A stretch of DNA of 64,000 nucleotides from Streptomyces flavidovirens DSM 40150 (lineage in GTDB: Bacteria > Actinomycetota > Actinomycetes > Streptomycetales > Streptomycetaceae): positions 62,001-126,000 of the forward strand of contig NZ_AUBE01000005.1 of the NCBI RefSeq assembly GCF_000429085.1. Direction: 5' to 3'. Shown here in pieces: positions 9,161 to 17,324 of the stretch. Under the pieces are notes generated by a model. The model did no database searches, was not told the origin of the DNA, and was given only the letters and a program-made list of their open reading frames with translations. The position numbers and the translations under genes are program-made. Within the stretch, counting starts at the first letter, position 1, and each line of letters begins with the position of its first letter.

Positions 9161-9868
9161 TCAGCCGGCTGTTTCTTGTCGGCCGTCGGCCTCTTCCCGC
9201 GAAGCGACCAGCCGACCGTACGCCACCGCGGAAAGCGCCACGACGGCCGCTCCCAGCAGCCAGCCGCCCACCACGTCGGACACCCAGTGCACCCCCAGAT
9301 ACAGCCGGGTGACACCGACACCGACCCAGGAGACCGTTCCCACGACCAGGACGGCCGCCCGCAGCCTCGGATCGGCGCCGCGCAGGACGAGCAACCACAC
9401 CAGCAGCCCGCAGGTGACCGTCGCCGTCATCGCATGGCCGGACGGCCAGGCCGAGAAGTGCGCGGAGTCGACCGGATCCGGCCACTGGGGCCGCTCACGG
9501 CCGACCGCTGCCTTGAGGCCCTGCTGTACGAGCGCACCGATCACACTGGTGGCGGCGATCCACAGCGCCAGGAGCCGTTCCCCCTGCCGGAGCAGCCATA
9601 CGAAGACGACGGCCACCAGCGCACGCATCGTCCACGGGTCCCACACCCAGTCGGACATGATCCGGTTGGTCTGCGTGAGTGCGGGGTCGCTGACCGCCCA
9701 GTCGTGCAACGCGTCCCCGACCGTGCGGTCGAGCGACATCAGGGGGCGCCACTCGACCGCGACGAGCAGCAGCAGGAAAACGGAGAGAGCGGTGAACACA
9801 ACCGCCGCGACCACGGGGGCGGGCGGCGGTGCGGGGCGGGACGGCGGAGCGAGCTGGGAAGAGCGCAT
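9161..9868 (-). CDS. PAP2-superfamily membrane phosphatase
   Basis: 235 residues with about five or six membrane segments. The three phosphatase motifs are visible: KAAVGRERP (motif 1), the PSGH of FSAWPSGHAM (motif 2) and GVTRLYLGVHWVSDV (motif 3, Arg and His). Enzymes of this type remove phosphate from undecaprenyl pyrophosphate, phosphatidic acid or similar lipids at the outer membrane face. ATG 9868 (MRSSQLAPP) was chosen over a 27-residue extension lacking membrane or family character; GAGGA lies about 11 bases upstream. Substrate not deducible. Confidence 0.9.
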   Translation of the reverse strand: MRSSQLAPPSRPAPPPAPVVAAVVFTALSVFLLLLVAVEWRPLMSLDRTVGDALHDWAVSDPALTQTNRIMSDWVWDPWTMRALVAVVFVWLLRQGERLLALWIAATSVIGALVQQGLKAAVGRERPQWPDPVDSAHFSAWPSGHAMTATVTCGLLVWLLVLRGADPRLRAAVLVVGTVSWVGVGVTRLYLGVHWVSDVVGGWLLGAAVVALSAVAYGRLVASREEADGRQETAG

Positions 9869-9934
9869 GGAAAGATCCTCGCCCACCGCCGGAGCCCGGG
9901 GCCACCCCGCCGTTGCCGCACGGCGGCTGGGGCC

Positions 9935-9967
9935 TGTCCGGCGGACCATGGCCGGGGCCGCCGGACA
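9935..9967. terminator. TGTCCGGCGG hairpin between M56 and PAP2 genes
   Basis: TGTCCGGCGG (9935-9944) pairs with CCGCCGGACA (9958-9967), directly after the M56 peptidase stop. The same core with the adjoining GGACCA recurs in the hairpin at 27256-27295, so this is a dispersed terminator-like repeat. Confidence 0.6.
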
Positions 9968-9971
9968 CGCC

Positions 9972-10907
9972 CTAGCCCAGCGCGCTGAGCCCCGGCACGA
10001 ACGCGACCAGCAGCGGTACGGCGGGGACGAGCGAGGCCGCGGCCGTGAGCCGCAGCCGGCGGCCGGCGGTGAGCCGCGGCGCCGCCGCCAGCAGCCGGTC
10101 GACGCGCCGTGGCAGCTCGGCGTGCGGTGTCGGGCACGGGCCGAACACGCCGCGGTCCTCGTTGAGTTCGACCAGGGCGAGGGCGATCGTCAGCCGGCCG
10201 AAGCGCCGCGAGGCCACATCGTCGGCGGCCAGTTCGACGAGCCGGTGCATCTCGTCGCGGAACGCCGCGAACACCGGAACCTGCGGGAACCCGATCGCGA
10301 GAGCGGACGCGCAGTGCAGCAGCCAGTCGTGCCTGGCCCGGACATGTCCTTGTTCATGGGCGAGTACGGCGTCGAGCTGGTGTCCCTTCAGGCGCCGCAA
10401 CGCGGCCGTGGTGATCACCAGCCGGGGCGTCGCGCCCGGAAGCCACCACGCGTCCAGACGCTCACCCTCAAGTACGACGAGACGGTCACTGCCGGGCTCC
10501 TCGCCGGGCAGCAGCGGGGCGCGCACGAGCAGTTCGCCGCGCCGCTGCCGGCGCCGTACGCGCGCCCTGCGGACCTCCCGCGTCAGCATCGCCGCGGTCC
10601 AGGCCCCGCCGCACGCCAGCAGCACCGCGATGACCGCGGACCAAGGCCCGTACGCGGCCAGCGCGTACGCCTCCACCACGCCGTGCGGGGCGGGTGCGAA
10701 GACCTGCCCCCGTACGGCCTGCCAGGCGGCAGCCGCGCTGAACGTCATCGAAAGGCCGAAGCACAGCAGCACGGCGGCCACCACACACTGCCAGACCCAC
10801 AGGGCCACCACGGGTTCGCGCTCCCGCCAGTCGGCGCGCGACATCAGCCGCGGGGCCGCGACGGCGGCGACGACACCGAGCAGCAGAAGTGCGAAGGAGA
10901 CCGTCAT
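9972..10907 (-). CDS. M56-family membrane metallopeptidase (BlaR1-like, no sensor domain)
   Basis: 311 residues. Membrane helices at the N-terminus (SFALLLLGVVAAVAAP and two more by residue 115), a cytosolic region, then the zinc signature VLAHEQGHVRARHDWL (HExxH variant HEQGH) followed by a Glu in ELAADDVASR. A C-terminal helix closes the protein. In many actinobacteria such genes sit beside a BlaI/CopY repressor; none is adjacent here. It follows the DUF5134 gene in the same direction with an 82-base gap. Confidence 0.85.
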   Translation of the reverse strand: MTVSFALLLLGVVAAVAAPRLMSRADWREREPVVALWVWQCVVAAVLLCFGLSMTFSAAAAWQAVRGQVFAPAPHGVVEAYALAAYGPWSAVIAVLLACGGAWTAAMLTREVRRARVRRRQRRGELLVRAPLLPGEEPGSDRLVVLEGERLDAWWLPGATPRLVITTAALRRLKGHQLDAVLAHEQGHVRARHDWLLHCASALAIGFPQVPVFAAFRDEMHRLVELAADDVASRRFGRLTIALALVELNEDRGVFGPCPTPHAELPRRVDRLLAAAPRLTAGRRLRLTAAASLVPAVPLLVAFVPGLSALG

Positions 10908-10989
10908 GCGGCCAGCCTATGAGCGCGACCCTACTCACAGGTATGGCCTCGGCACTCAAGTGACGCAGGACACTGTTTCGCCGCGCGCC

Positions 10990-11571
10990 TCAGACGGTGA
11001 GCAACATCGCGATCATGCCGATCCCCATCGAAACCCGGCAGGCGAGCGCCAGTTCCGGCCGCGCCCCCCAGGCGACCGTCCCACCGCCCGCCCCCGCGGT
11101 CCCCGCCGCCACCGGCATCAGCTTCACCCCCGAACGCAGCACGTACGCCGCGTAGTACAGCAGCAGCGCACCGGTCAGCAGCGGAACTCCGCCTGCCGCG
11201 TACCCGGCCGTGTGGCCCGCGTGCCCGGAACCGGCGCCGCCCGGCGCCATCACCAGGGCCATGTAGACCATGGCGAGCGACCCCACCAGATGGTGCGCGT
11301 GATGCGTGTGGACGGAGCTCCCGCGTGCCCGCCACAGCGCCCGCACCGCGGCCCCGCCGAAGACGGCGGCGTACAGCATCCATCCCCACACCGGCGGCGC
11401 GAGCACCGCGGCGGGCACGGCCATCGCCGCCATACCGAACCCCATCAGCGCCTCACCGGCCGCCCCCTCACGGTCCTGCCCCCTGCCGCTGCGAACCCCC
11501 AGCAGGCAGTACGCGCCCGTCGCGGCACACAACGCCACGAGCAGCCAGCCGGACATCGTCTGTCCGTGCAC
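10990..11571 (-). CDS. DUF5134 membrane protein
   Basis: 193 residues with about five hydrophobic helices. A His-rich loop, SSVHTHHAHHLVGS, sits before the third helix and another (GSGHAGHTAGY) after it, which could bind copper or another metal. The GTG start at 11571 has GGGGAGG with 6-base spacing. It is upstream of the M56 peptidase gene. The histidine loops and neighbour suggest a metal- or envelope-stress role, but this is inference. Confidence 0.75.
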   Translation of the reverse strand: MHGQTMSGWLLVALCAATGAYCLLGVRSGRGQDREGAAGEALMGFGMAAMAVPAAVLAPPVWGWMLYAAVFGGAAVRALWRARGSSVHTHHAHHLVGSLAMVYMALVMAPGGAGSGHAGHTAGYAAGGVPLLTGALLLYYAAYVLRSGVKLMPVAAGTAGAGGGTVAWGARPELALACRVSMGIGMIAMLLTV

Positions 11572-11700
11572 GGCGTACCTCCCCGATCGACGGTGTCGTC
11601 CCGGTCGATGCCCGCTCCCGCCACGTCGTACGCGAGCGCACGGGAGTGCGAAGGGGTTGCGCGGGGGTGCGCGGGGGCGCGGCCGGGGTTCAGGGCGGCC

Positions 11701-12087
11701 TCAGGGGCGGTGGCGCAGCGGATGGTCGGCGGGCACCTCGACGACAGCGATGCGCACTCCGTCGGGATCGGCGACCCACATCTCGATCAGCCCCCACGGC
11801 TCCCTGACCGGCGGGCGCAGCACCTCGACGCCGTGCGCCGACAGCTCGTCGTACGCCGCCGACGCGTCCGCGACCTGGAGCCATAGCTGGAGGCCGGGCG
11901 AGGGAGGGGTGTCGGAGCGGCCGGAGATCTCAAGGAAGCCGCCGCCCAGGAAGTACACCGTCCCGCGCTCCGGGCCCGTGCCGAACTCGCGGTACACGGC
12001 GAGCCCCAGGGCCCCGCCGTAGAACGCGCGCGAACGCTCGGGATCCGTGGGGCGCAGAAGGGTCCTGCTGCTCAGTACATGCACCAT
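11701..12087 (-). CDS. VOC-fold (glyoxalase/dioxygenase) protein
   Basis: 128 residues, one vicinal-oxygen-chelate unit pair. Motifs: PERSRAFYGGALGLAVYREF at the first beta-alpha module, VYFLGGGFLEI, and PWGLIEMWVADPDGVRIAVVE at the end. Glu and His ligand positions look partly present, but the first motif begins VLSSRTLLR without the usual metal His. Divergent from the GNAT gene (70 bases). Function unassigned. Confidence 0.8.
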   Translation of the reverse strand: MVHVLSSRTLLRPTDPERSRAFYGGALGLAVYREFGTGPERGTVYFLGGGFLEISGRSDTPPSPGLQLWLQVADASAAYDELSAHGVEVLRPPVREPWGLIEMWVADPDGVRIAVVEVPADHPLRHRP

Positions 12088-12157
12088 GCACCCGGACCCT
12101 AGCGCGGGTTAGGCTCGGGGCGCCCGACCCGACGTAGAGATCTGGAGAGCGTCCCTG

Positions 12158-12742
12158 ATGGAGACCACCCCGCGCCCGGCGCCCCCGGCCGCCGCAGAGC
12201 TCACCTTCCGCGACGCGACAGAGGCCGACGCGGACGCGCTCGTCGCGCTCATCGAGTCGGCGTACCGGGGGGACGCGAGCCGTGCGGGCTGGACCACGGA
12301 GGCGGACATCCTCCAAGGGCAGCGGACCGATCCCGAGGGTGTCCTCGATGTGATCAAGTCGCCGGACAGCCGGCTGCTCACGGTCGAGCGGGACGGCGAG
12401 CTGGTCGCCTGCTGCCAGCTCGAATGCCGGGGAGAGGCCGCGTACTTCGGGATGTTCGCGGTCCGTCCCCGGATGCAGGGCGCGGGACTCGGCAAGGTGA
12501 TCATCGCTGAGGCGGAGCGGACCGTGCGGGAAGTCTGGGGCGCGAGGGAGATGCACATGACGGTGATCTCCGTGCGGGACGACCTCATCGCCTGGTACGA
12601 GCGGCGCGGTTATCGCCGTACGGGCCGGATGACCCCCTTCCCGTACGGCGACGAGCGCTTCGGCGTGCCGCAGCGCGACGACCTGGAGTTCGAGCTGCTG
12701 GTGAAGGCGCTGGACGAAGCGGGCGGGGCGGCTACGCGGTGA
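12158..12742 (+). CDS. GNAT-family N-acetyltransferase
   Basis: 194 residues. The acetyl-CoA binding motif A is visible as MFAVRPRMQGAGLGKVIIAE (the Q/RxxGxG/A loop), and motif B as DDLIAWYERRGYRRTGR. The N-terminal residues FRDATEADADALVALI fit the first strand and helix. ATG 12158 with GGAGAG upstream. It overlaps the convergent GDPD gene by 11 bases. Substrate unknown. Confidence 0.88.
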   Translation: METTPRPAPPAAAELTFRDATEADADALVALIESAYRGDASRAGWTTEADILQGQRTDPEGVLDVIKSPDSRLLTVERDGELVACCQLECRGEAAYFGMFAVRPRMQGAGLGKVIIAEAERTVREVWGAREMHMTVISVRDDLIAWYERRGYRRTGRMTPFPYGDERFGVPQRDDLEFELLVKALDEAGGAATR

Positions 12743-13415
12743 AGCGTCCCGTGCGGCGGATCTCCGGGTAGTCGGTCGTCGCACCGTCCAGCTCCAGCGC
12801 CCGCACCAGCCGCAGATGATCCTGCGTGTTCACCACCCAGCCGATGACGCGCAACCCCGCCGCGCGGGCGCGTTCCACCGTCTCCAGGGTCAGCCTGCGG
12901 ATGTTCAGCGCGAGGGTCGCCGCGCCCACCGCCTCGGCACGGTCCACCACATCGTTGCCGTAACGGCTGGCGATCAGCACCGTCCGTACGCCGGGGACGA
13001 GCGACGCGATCTCGGCGACCGCCTCGTCATGGAACGACGACACCTCCACGCGGCCCGCCAGATCCCGCCGGTGCATCACCTCGGCGAGGGCCCGCGCGGC
13101 GGCCGCGTCCTTGATCTCCGCCTGGAGCGGCGACTTCACCGTGTCGAGGACCTCCTCGAAGAGCGGGACGCGCTCGCCCTGCCCGGCGTCGAGCCCCCGC
13201 AGTTCCGCGAGGGTCAGGTCGGCGATCGCGCCCCTGCCGTCCGTCGTACGGTCCACTTCGGCGTCGTGCATGACCACGAGCGCGCCGTCCTTGCTCAGAT
13301 GCAGGTCGAGCTCGATGGCGTCCATGCCGGCCTGCTCGGCGCGGACGAAGGAACGGAGGGTGTTCTCCGGCTCGACACCCATGACCCCGCGATGACCAAT
13401 GGTGAGGAAACTCAA
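12732..13415 (-). CDS. Glycerophosphodiester phosphodiesterase
   Basis: 227 residues, TIM-barrel GDPD. It hydrolyses deacylated phospholipid head groups to glycerol-3-phosphate. Motifs: TIGHRGVMGVEPENTLRSF with the catalytic His, ELDLHLSKDGALVVMHD with Glu/Asp metal ligands and the second His, and LQAEIK. The start is an unusual TTG at 13415 (LSFLTIGHRG), with GGAAGCGAG upstream; no ATG or GTG precedes the essential HRG motif. No signal peptide, so cytoplasmic. Confidence 0.9.
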   Translation of the reverse strand: MSFLTIGHRGVMGVEPENTLRSFVRAEQAGMDAIELDLHLSKDGALVVMHDAEVDRTTDGRGAIADLTLAELRGLDAGQGERVPLFEEVLDTVKSPLQAEIKDAAAARALAEVMHRRDLAGRVEVSSFHDEAVAEIASLVPGVRTVLIASRYGNDVVDRAEAVGAATLALNIRRLTLETVERARAAGLRVIGWVVNTQDHLRLVRALELDGATTDYPEIRRTGRFTA

Positions 13416-13453
13416 GGCAATCTCGCTTCCGTCGACGGCGGCTCCTGGGCAGC

Positions 13454-13579
13454 CTAACGGCCCGCTTCCATGAGGGAACCCGTCTCGCGCGGGGAAGCGG
13501 AGTGCTCCGCTCGGGCCCCGGCGATCCCCAGGATCAGACCGGTGATCAGGGCGGCGACAAGAACTGCGCGGGTGCTCAC
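13454..13579 (-). CDS. Small hydrophobic peptide (41 aa)
   Basis: GTG 13579 to TAG 13454. The peptide has one strong membrane or signal segment (RAVLVAALITGLILGIAGA) followed by a short polar tail. GGAG lies 9 bases before the start. It is just upstream of the GDPD gene in the same direction (38-base gap). Too short for family assignment; the coherent hydrophobic run and stop position support a real gene. Confidence 0.45.
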   Translation of the reverse strand: MSTRAVLVAALITGLILGIAGARAEHSASPRETGSLMEAGR

Positions 13580-13959
13580 GCGGTACGGCTCCAGGGAGAT
13601 CGGCGAGGGTCGCGGGAGGACAGGGGGAGGACAGAGGGAGGACAGGAGGGGGAGCCGGGCAACGCGGCTCCCGCCCGTCCTACCGCCTCGGGGCGGCGAT
13701 CCGCGACCCGCGTCACTCGTGCGTGGGAGTGCCCCGCGAGCGTTGACACGGCGCCGCGGCCGGTGACCTGTCAGGGCTGCCGCTCGCGCACCTCGCGTTG
13801 ACCGGCGTGGCAGAAGCCATCGCTCGTACGGTGAAAGACAGGAAGAACAGCGGCGATCAATGGGGCTCGGCAGGATAATTTACGGATGCTGGGGTTGAAT
13901 GGGAGAGCGCAAGACCTATACGGTGCCTTGACGCGAGGTTCTCCTGTGGAGGAAGTGAC
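13580..13959. other. Gene-free stretch with purine repeat and hairpin
   Basis: Three copies of GGGAGGACAG start at 13614, 13625 and 13636 (11-base period). A small hairpin GGGAGCCG/CGGCTCCC occupies 13650-13672. Bases 13860-13959 are the promoter region of the DUF6421 operon, with GATAAT around 13875 and the ribosome site GGAGGA about 7 bases before ATG 13960. Confidence 0.6.
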
Positions 13960-15357
13960 ATGACGGAAATTCTTGTGCAGGACACAGCCGCCGAGGGCAT
14001 ATCCGGTGCCCGGCGCGTGGTCGAGCACCCGGCCTGGCCCGAGCTCAAGAATGCCGTGGAGGCGATCCGGCCCTGGCAGTCGGCCGACGGATCCATCGAC
14101 TTCGACGCCGAGGGCGCACCGACGCGCGCCACGGCGGAGGCGGCCGTCGACCGCGTGATCAACGCTGTTGAAACGCTCGCGCCGCTGCTGCCGCACAACG
14201 CGGCGTACCACCAGGCCCTCGTCGCCGACCTCCGCAAGTGGGCCGCCGCCGGCTTCACCGTCCCGGACTTCCTGGACTCGCTGCTCGCCTTCCAGCCCGC
14301 CCAGCAGCGCGCGGACGGCCTCCAGCACCTGGTCGTCTTCCCGATGTACACGCAGAACGGCAACCCGGACCGCAACCTGGAAGCGGTCGTCCTGCGCATG
14401 GTGTGGCCCGAGTGGCTGTCGGAGCTGGAGCGCACCCGTTACGACAACCCGATGTTCCTCGGCATCACCTTTGAGGACTTCACCCCCGGCTACGACACCC
14501 ACTCCGCCGTGCTCTTCCCCGAGACGATCGCCGTCCGCGAGGCTCCCGAGCGCTTCACCTGGGGCGGCATCTTCTGCGACCGTGAGGCGGCCCGCTTCCG
14601 CCGGGTCACCGACGCCGCGGTGGACATCCTCGGCCTCGATCTGCCGGAGGACATCCGCAAGATGGTCTCCGACCAGGAACGCTGCCAGCAGGCATTCGTC
14701 CTGTGGGACATGGTCCACGACCGCACCCACAGCCACGGCGACCTGCCCTTCGACCCGTTCATGATCAAGCAGCGCCAGCCGTTCTGGATGTACGGCCTGG
14801 AGGAGCTGCGCTGCGACCTCACCGCCTTCAAGGAGGCCGTGAAGCTGGAGGCCGAGGGCAACGCGCACGGCCGTGACGTGCAGTACGCCGTCCTGTTCGA
14901 CCGGATGTTCCGCTTCCCGGTCAGCGGTGACCGCGTCCGCAACTACGACGGTCTCGGCGGCCAGCTGCTCTTCGCTTACCTGCACAAGCACGACGTGGTG
15001 CGCTGGACCGACAACACGCTGAAGATCGACTGGGAGCGGGCCCCGCAGGTCACCAACCAGCTCTGCGGCGAGATCGAGGACCTCTACCGGGCCGGTATCG
15101 ACCGCCCCAAGCTCGTCCACTGGTTCGCCGCGTACGACCTGGTGTCGACGTACCTCGCCCCGCACCCCGGTTCCCGCTGGGCGAAGGGCCCCGACGCCCT
15201 GGACCTGTCGCTGCCGCCGCGCAAACTCGTGGACGACGTGCTTCCGGACGAGTTTCCGCTGAGCATGTTCTATGAGGCCCTTTCCAAGAAGCTGAAGAAT
15301 GTGATCGCCTCTACCAAGGGGATCACCGCGGCGAGTGCCGAGCGGGTGGCCGCGTGA
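13960..15357 (+). CDS. DUF6421 family protein
   Basis: 465 residues, soluble, no signal. First gene of a three-gene operon with an SDR and a threonine-aldolase-like enzyme. The family has no known function. I see a possible metal site: HDRTHSHG at residues 253-260 and EELRCDLTAF at 281-290, resembling HExxH plus a downstream EExxxD helix as in gluzincin peptidases such as M49, except that Asp replaces the catalytic Glu. ATG 13960 follows GGAGGA. The 3' end overlaps a possible GTG for the SDR, but that gene has a better start at 15384. Confidence 0.8.
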   Translation: MTEILVQDTAAEGISGARRVVEHPAWPELKNAVEAIRPWQSADGSIDFDAEGAPTRATAEAAVDRVINAVETLAPLLPHNAAYHQALVADLRKWAAAGFTVPDFLDSLLAFQPAQQRADGLQHLVVFPMYTQNGNPDRNLEAVVLRMVWPEWLSELERTRYDNPMFLGITFEDFTPGYDTHSAVLFPETIAVREAPERFTWGGIFCDREAARFRRVTDAAVDILGLDLPEDIRKMVSDQERCQQAFVLWDMVHDRTHSHGDLPFDPFMIKQRQPFWMYGLEELRCDLTAFKEAVKLEAEGNAHGRDVQYAVLFDRMFRFPVSGDRVRNYDGLGGQLLFAYLHKHDVVRWTDNTLKIDWERAPQVTNQLCGEIEDLYRAGIDRPKLVHWFAAYDLVSTYLAPHPGSRWAKGPDALDLSLPPRKLVDDVLPDEFPLSMFYEALSKKLKNVIASTKGITAASAERVAA

Positions 15358-15383
15358 GCCCTCGCGACCAGGAGGCGACGACC

Positions 15384-16151
15384 ATGACAAGCAGCATCGG
15401 CAACGGCAACGGGGGACCGCTGGAAGGCGCTGTGGTCGCGGTGGCCGGAGCGGGCGGGCCGGCGGGCCGCGCCACCCTGCTCAGGCTGGCCGAGGCAGGT
15501 GCGATCGTGGTCGGCTCGGACGCGAATCCCGAGCGCCTCGCCGAGGCGGTCGACGCCGCGCGGTACGCTCACGGGGGCGCCACCGTCACCGGTGACACCG
15601 TGGACCTCCTCGACCTCGGCGCCACCCGTGAGTGGGCCGCCAAGACCGAGAAGGAATTCGGCCGCATCGACGGCATGGTCCACCTCGTCGGCGGCTGGCG
15701 CGGCAGCGCCACCTTCGCCGAGACGGACCTGGCGGACTGGGACCTGCTGGAGAAGCTGCTGATCCGTACCGTCCAGCACACCTCTCTCGCCTTCCAGGCC
15801 CCGCTCCTGCGCAGCGACCGCGGCCGCTATCTGCTGATCAGCGCGGCAGGCGCCTCCAAGCCCACCGCCGGCAACGCCGCCTACTCCGCCTCCAAGGCCG
15901 CCGCGGAGGCGTGGACCCTGGCGCTCGCCGACGCGTTCCGCAAGGCGGGGGGCGAGGAAGGCCCCCGCACAGCGGCTGCCATCCTGGTCGTCAAGGCACT
16001 GGTGCACGACGCGATGCGCGCCGAGCGCCCGAACGCGAAGTTCGCGGGCTTCACGGACGTCAAGGAACTGGCCGAGGCCATTGCCGGGGTCTGGGACAAG
16101 CCCGCCAGTGAAGTGAATGGACAGCGTCTGTGGCTGACTCCCAAGCCGTGA
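15384..16151 (+). CDS. Short-chain dehydrogenase/reductase (SDR)
   Basis: 255 residues. The Rossmann loop is a variant, VAVAGAGGPAGRATLLRLAE. Catalytic Ser is in LISAAGAS and the Tyr-Lys pair in AYSASKAAAEA. Start ATG 15384 is preferred over GTG 15354 because AGGAGG lies 8 bases before it. It sits between DUF6421 and the PLP enzyme, overlapping the latter by about 22 bases. The set suggests a pathway interconverting a beta-hydroxy amino acid or derived carbonyl compound; this is inference. Confidence 0.88.
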   Translation: MTSSIGNGNGGPLEGAVVAVAGAGGPAGRATLLRLAEAGAIVVGSDANPERLAEAVDAARYAHGGATVTGDTVDLLDLGATREWAAKTEKEFGRIDGMVHLVGGWRGSATFAETDLADWDLLEKLLIRTVQHTSLAFQAPLLRSDRGRYLLISAAGASKPTAGNAAYSASKAAAEAWTLALADAFRKAGGEEGPRTAAAILVVKALVHDAMRAERPNAKFAGFTDVKELAEAIAGVWDKPASEVNGQRLWLTPKP

Positions 16152-17233
16152 ATCCGGATCCGACGTACGCGGCGAAGACCGACGCCCGCCGGCACCACGA
16201 CCCGCGGGTGCGCGGCTTCGCGAGTGACAACTACGCGGGCGCCCACCCCGAGGTGCTCGCCGCCCTCGCCCTCGCCAACGTCGGCCACCAGGTCGCCTAC
16301 GGCGAGGACGACTACACGGAGCACCTCCAGCGGATCATCCGCAGCCACTTCGGCGGACGTGCCGAAGCCTTCCCGGTGTTCAACGGGACCGGAGCGAACG
16401 TGGTCGCCCTCCAGGCGCTCACCGACCGGTGGGGCGCGGTCATCGCCGCCGAGACCGCGCACATCAACGTGGACGAGGGCGGCGCCCCGGAGCGGATGGC
16501 CGGCCTCAAGCTGCTGACCGTACCGACGCCGGACGGCAAGCTCACGCCCGAGCTCATCGACCGGCAGGCGTACGGCTGGGAGGACGAGCACCGCGCGATG
16601 CCGCAGGTCGTGTCGATCACCCAGAACACCGAACTCGGCACGCTCTACACGCCCGACGAGATCCGGGCGATCTGCGAGCACGCGCACGCGCACGGGATGA
16701 AGGTGCACCTCGACGGCGCCCGGATATCCAACGCGGCGGCCTCGCTCGACGTACCGATGCGGACCTTCACCAACGCCGTGGGCGTGGACATCATGTCCTT
16801 CGGCGGGACGAAGAACGGCATGCTCTTCGGTGAGGCGGTCATCGTTCTCAACCCGGACGCGGTGCGCGCCATGAAGCATGTGCGCAAGATGTCGATGCAG
16901 CTCCCGTCCAAGATGCGCTTCGTTTCGGTGCAGTTGGAGGCGATGCTCGCCCGCGACCTGTGGCTGCGCAACGCGCGCCACGCCAATGCCATGGCCCAGC
17001 GGCTCGCCGACGGCGTCCGTCAGGTGCACGGCGTGGAGATCCTCTACCCGGTGCAGGCCAACGCCGTCTTCGCGCGGCTGCCGCACGAGGTCAGCGAGCG
17101 GCTGCAGAAGCGGTACCGCTTCTACTTCTGGAACGAGGCCGCCGGCGACGTCCGCTGGATGTGCTCCTACGACACCACCGAGGACGACGTGGACGGCTTC
17201 GTGCAGGCGCTCAAGGAAGAGATGGCAAGGTAG
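16130..17233 (+). CDS. Threonine-aldolase-like PLP-dependent enzyme
   Basis: 367 residues, fold-type I, beta-eliminating lyase / low-specificity L-threonine aldolase family. It would cleave beta-hydroxy amino acids to glycine and an aldehyde. Visible: FASDNYAGAHP at the N-terminus, VFNGTGANVVALQAL (phosphate-binding loop), VHLDGARISNAAASL with the PLP Asp, and SFGGTKNGM with the Schiff-base Lys. The GTG start at 16130 overlaps the SDR gene; GTG 16148 is an alternative. It ends before a strong terminator, so it is the last gene of the operon. Confidence 0.88.
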   Translation: MADSQAVNPDPTYAAKTDARRHHDPRVRGFASDNYAGAHPEVLAALALANVGHQVAYGEDDYTEHLQRIIRSHFGGRAEAFPVFNGTGANVVALQALTDRWGAVIAAETAHINVDEGGAPERMAGLKLLTVPTPDGKLTPELIDRQAYGWEDEHRAMPQVVSITQNTELGTLYTPDEIRAICEHAHAHGMKVHLDGARISNAAASLDVPMRTFTNAVGVDIMSFGGTKNGMLFGEAVIVLNPDAVRAMKHVRKMSMQLPSKMRFVSVQLEAMLARDLWLRNARHANAMAQRLADGVRQVHGVEILYPVQANAVFARLPHEVSERLQKRYRFYFWNEAAGDVRWMCSYDTTEDDVDGFVQALKEEMAR

Positions 17234-17261
17234 CGCACAGCAGCGCGCCGCGCACAAAGGC

Positions 17262-17298
17262 GCGGCCGGCCGGAAGCACTTGGCTTCCGGCCGGCCGC
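17262..17298. terminator. Bidirectional terminator, 16-bp perfect stem
   Basis: GCGGCCGGCCGGAAGC (17262-17277) pairs exactly with 17283-17298 around a 5-base loop. It lies between the convergent PLP-enzyme and acyltransferase genes. Confidence 0.85.
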
Positions 17299-17324
17299 AC
17301 CTTCGCGCTCGCTGTCTCGCCGGG

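Noticed and set aside
13771..15390. 539-aa minus-strand frame opposite DUF6421
   Set aside because: Low-complexity Val/Arg/Gly translation, antisense to a gene with good start and ribosome site.
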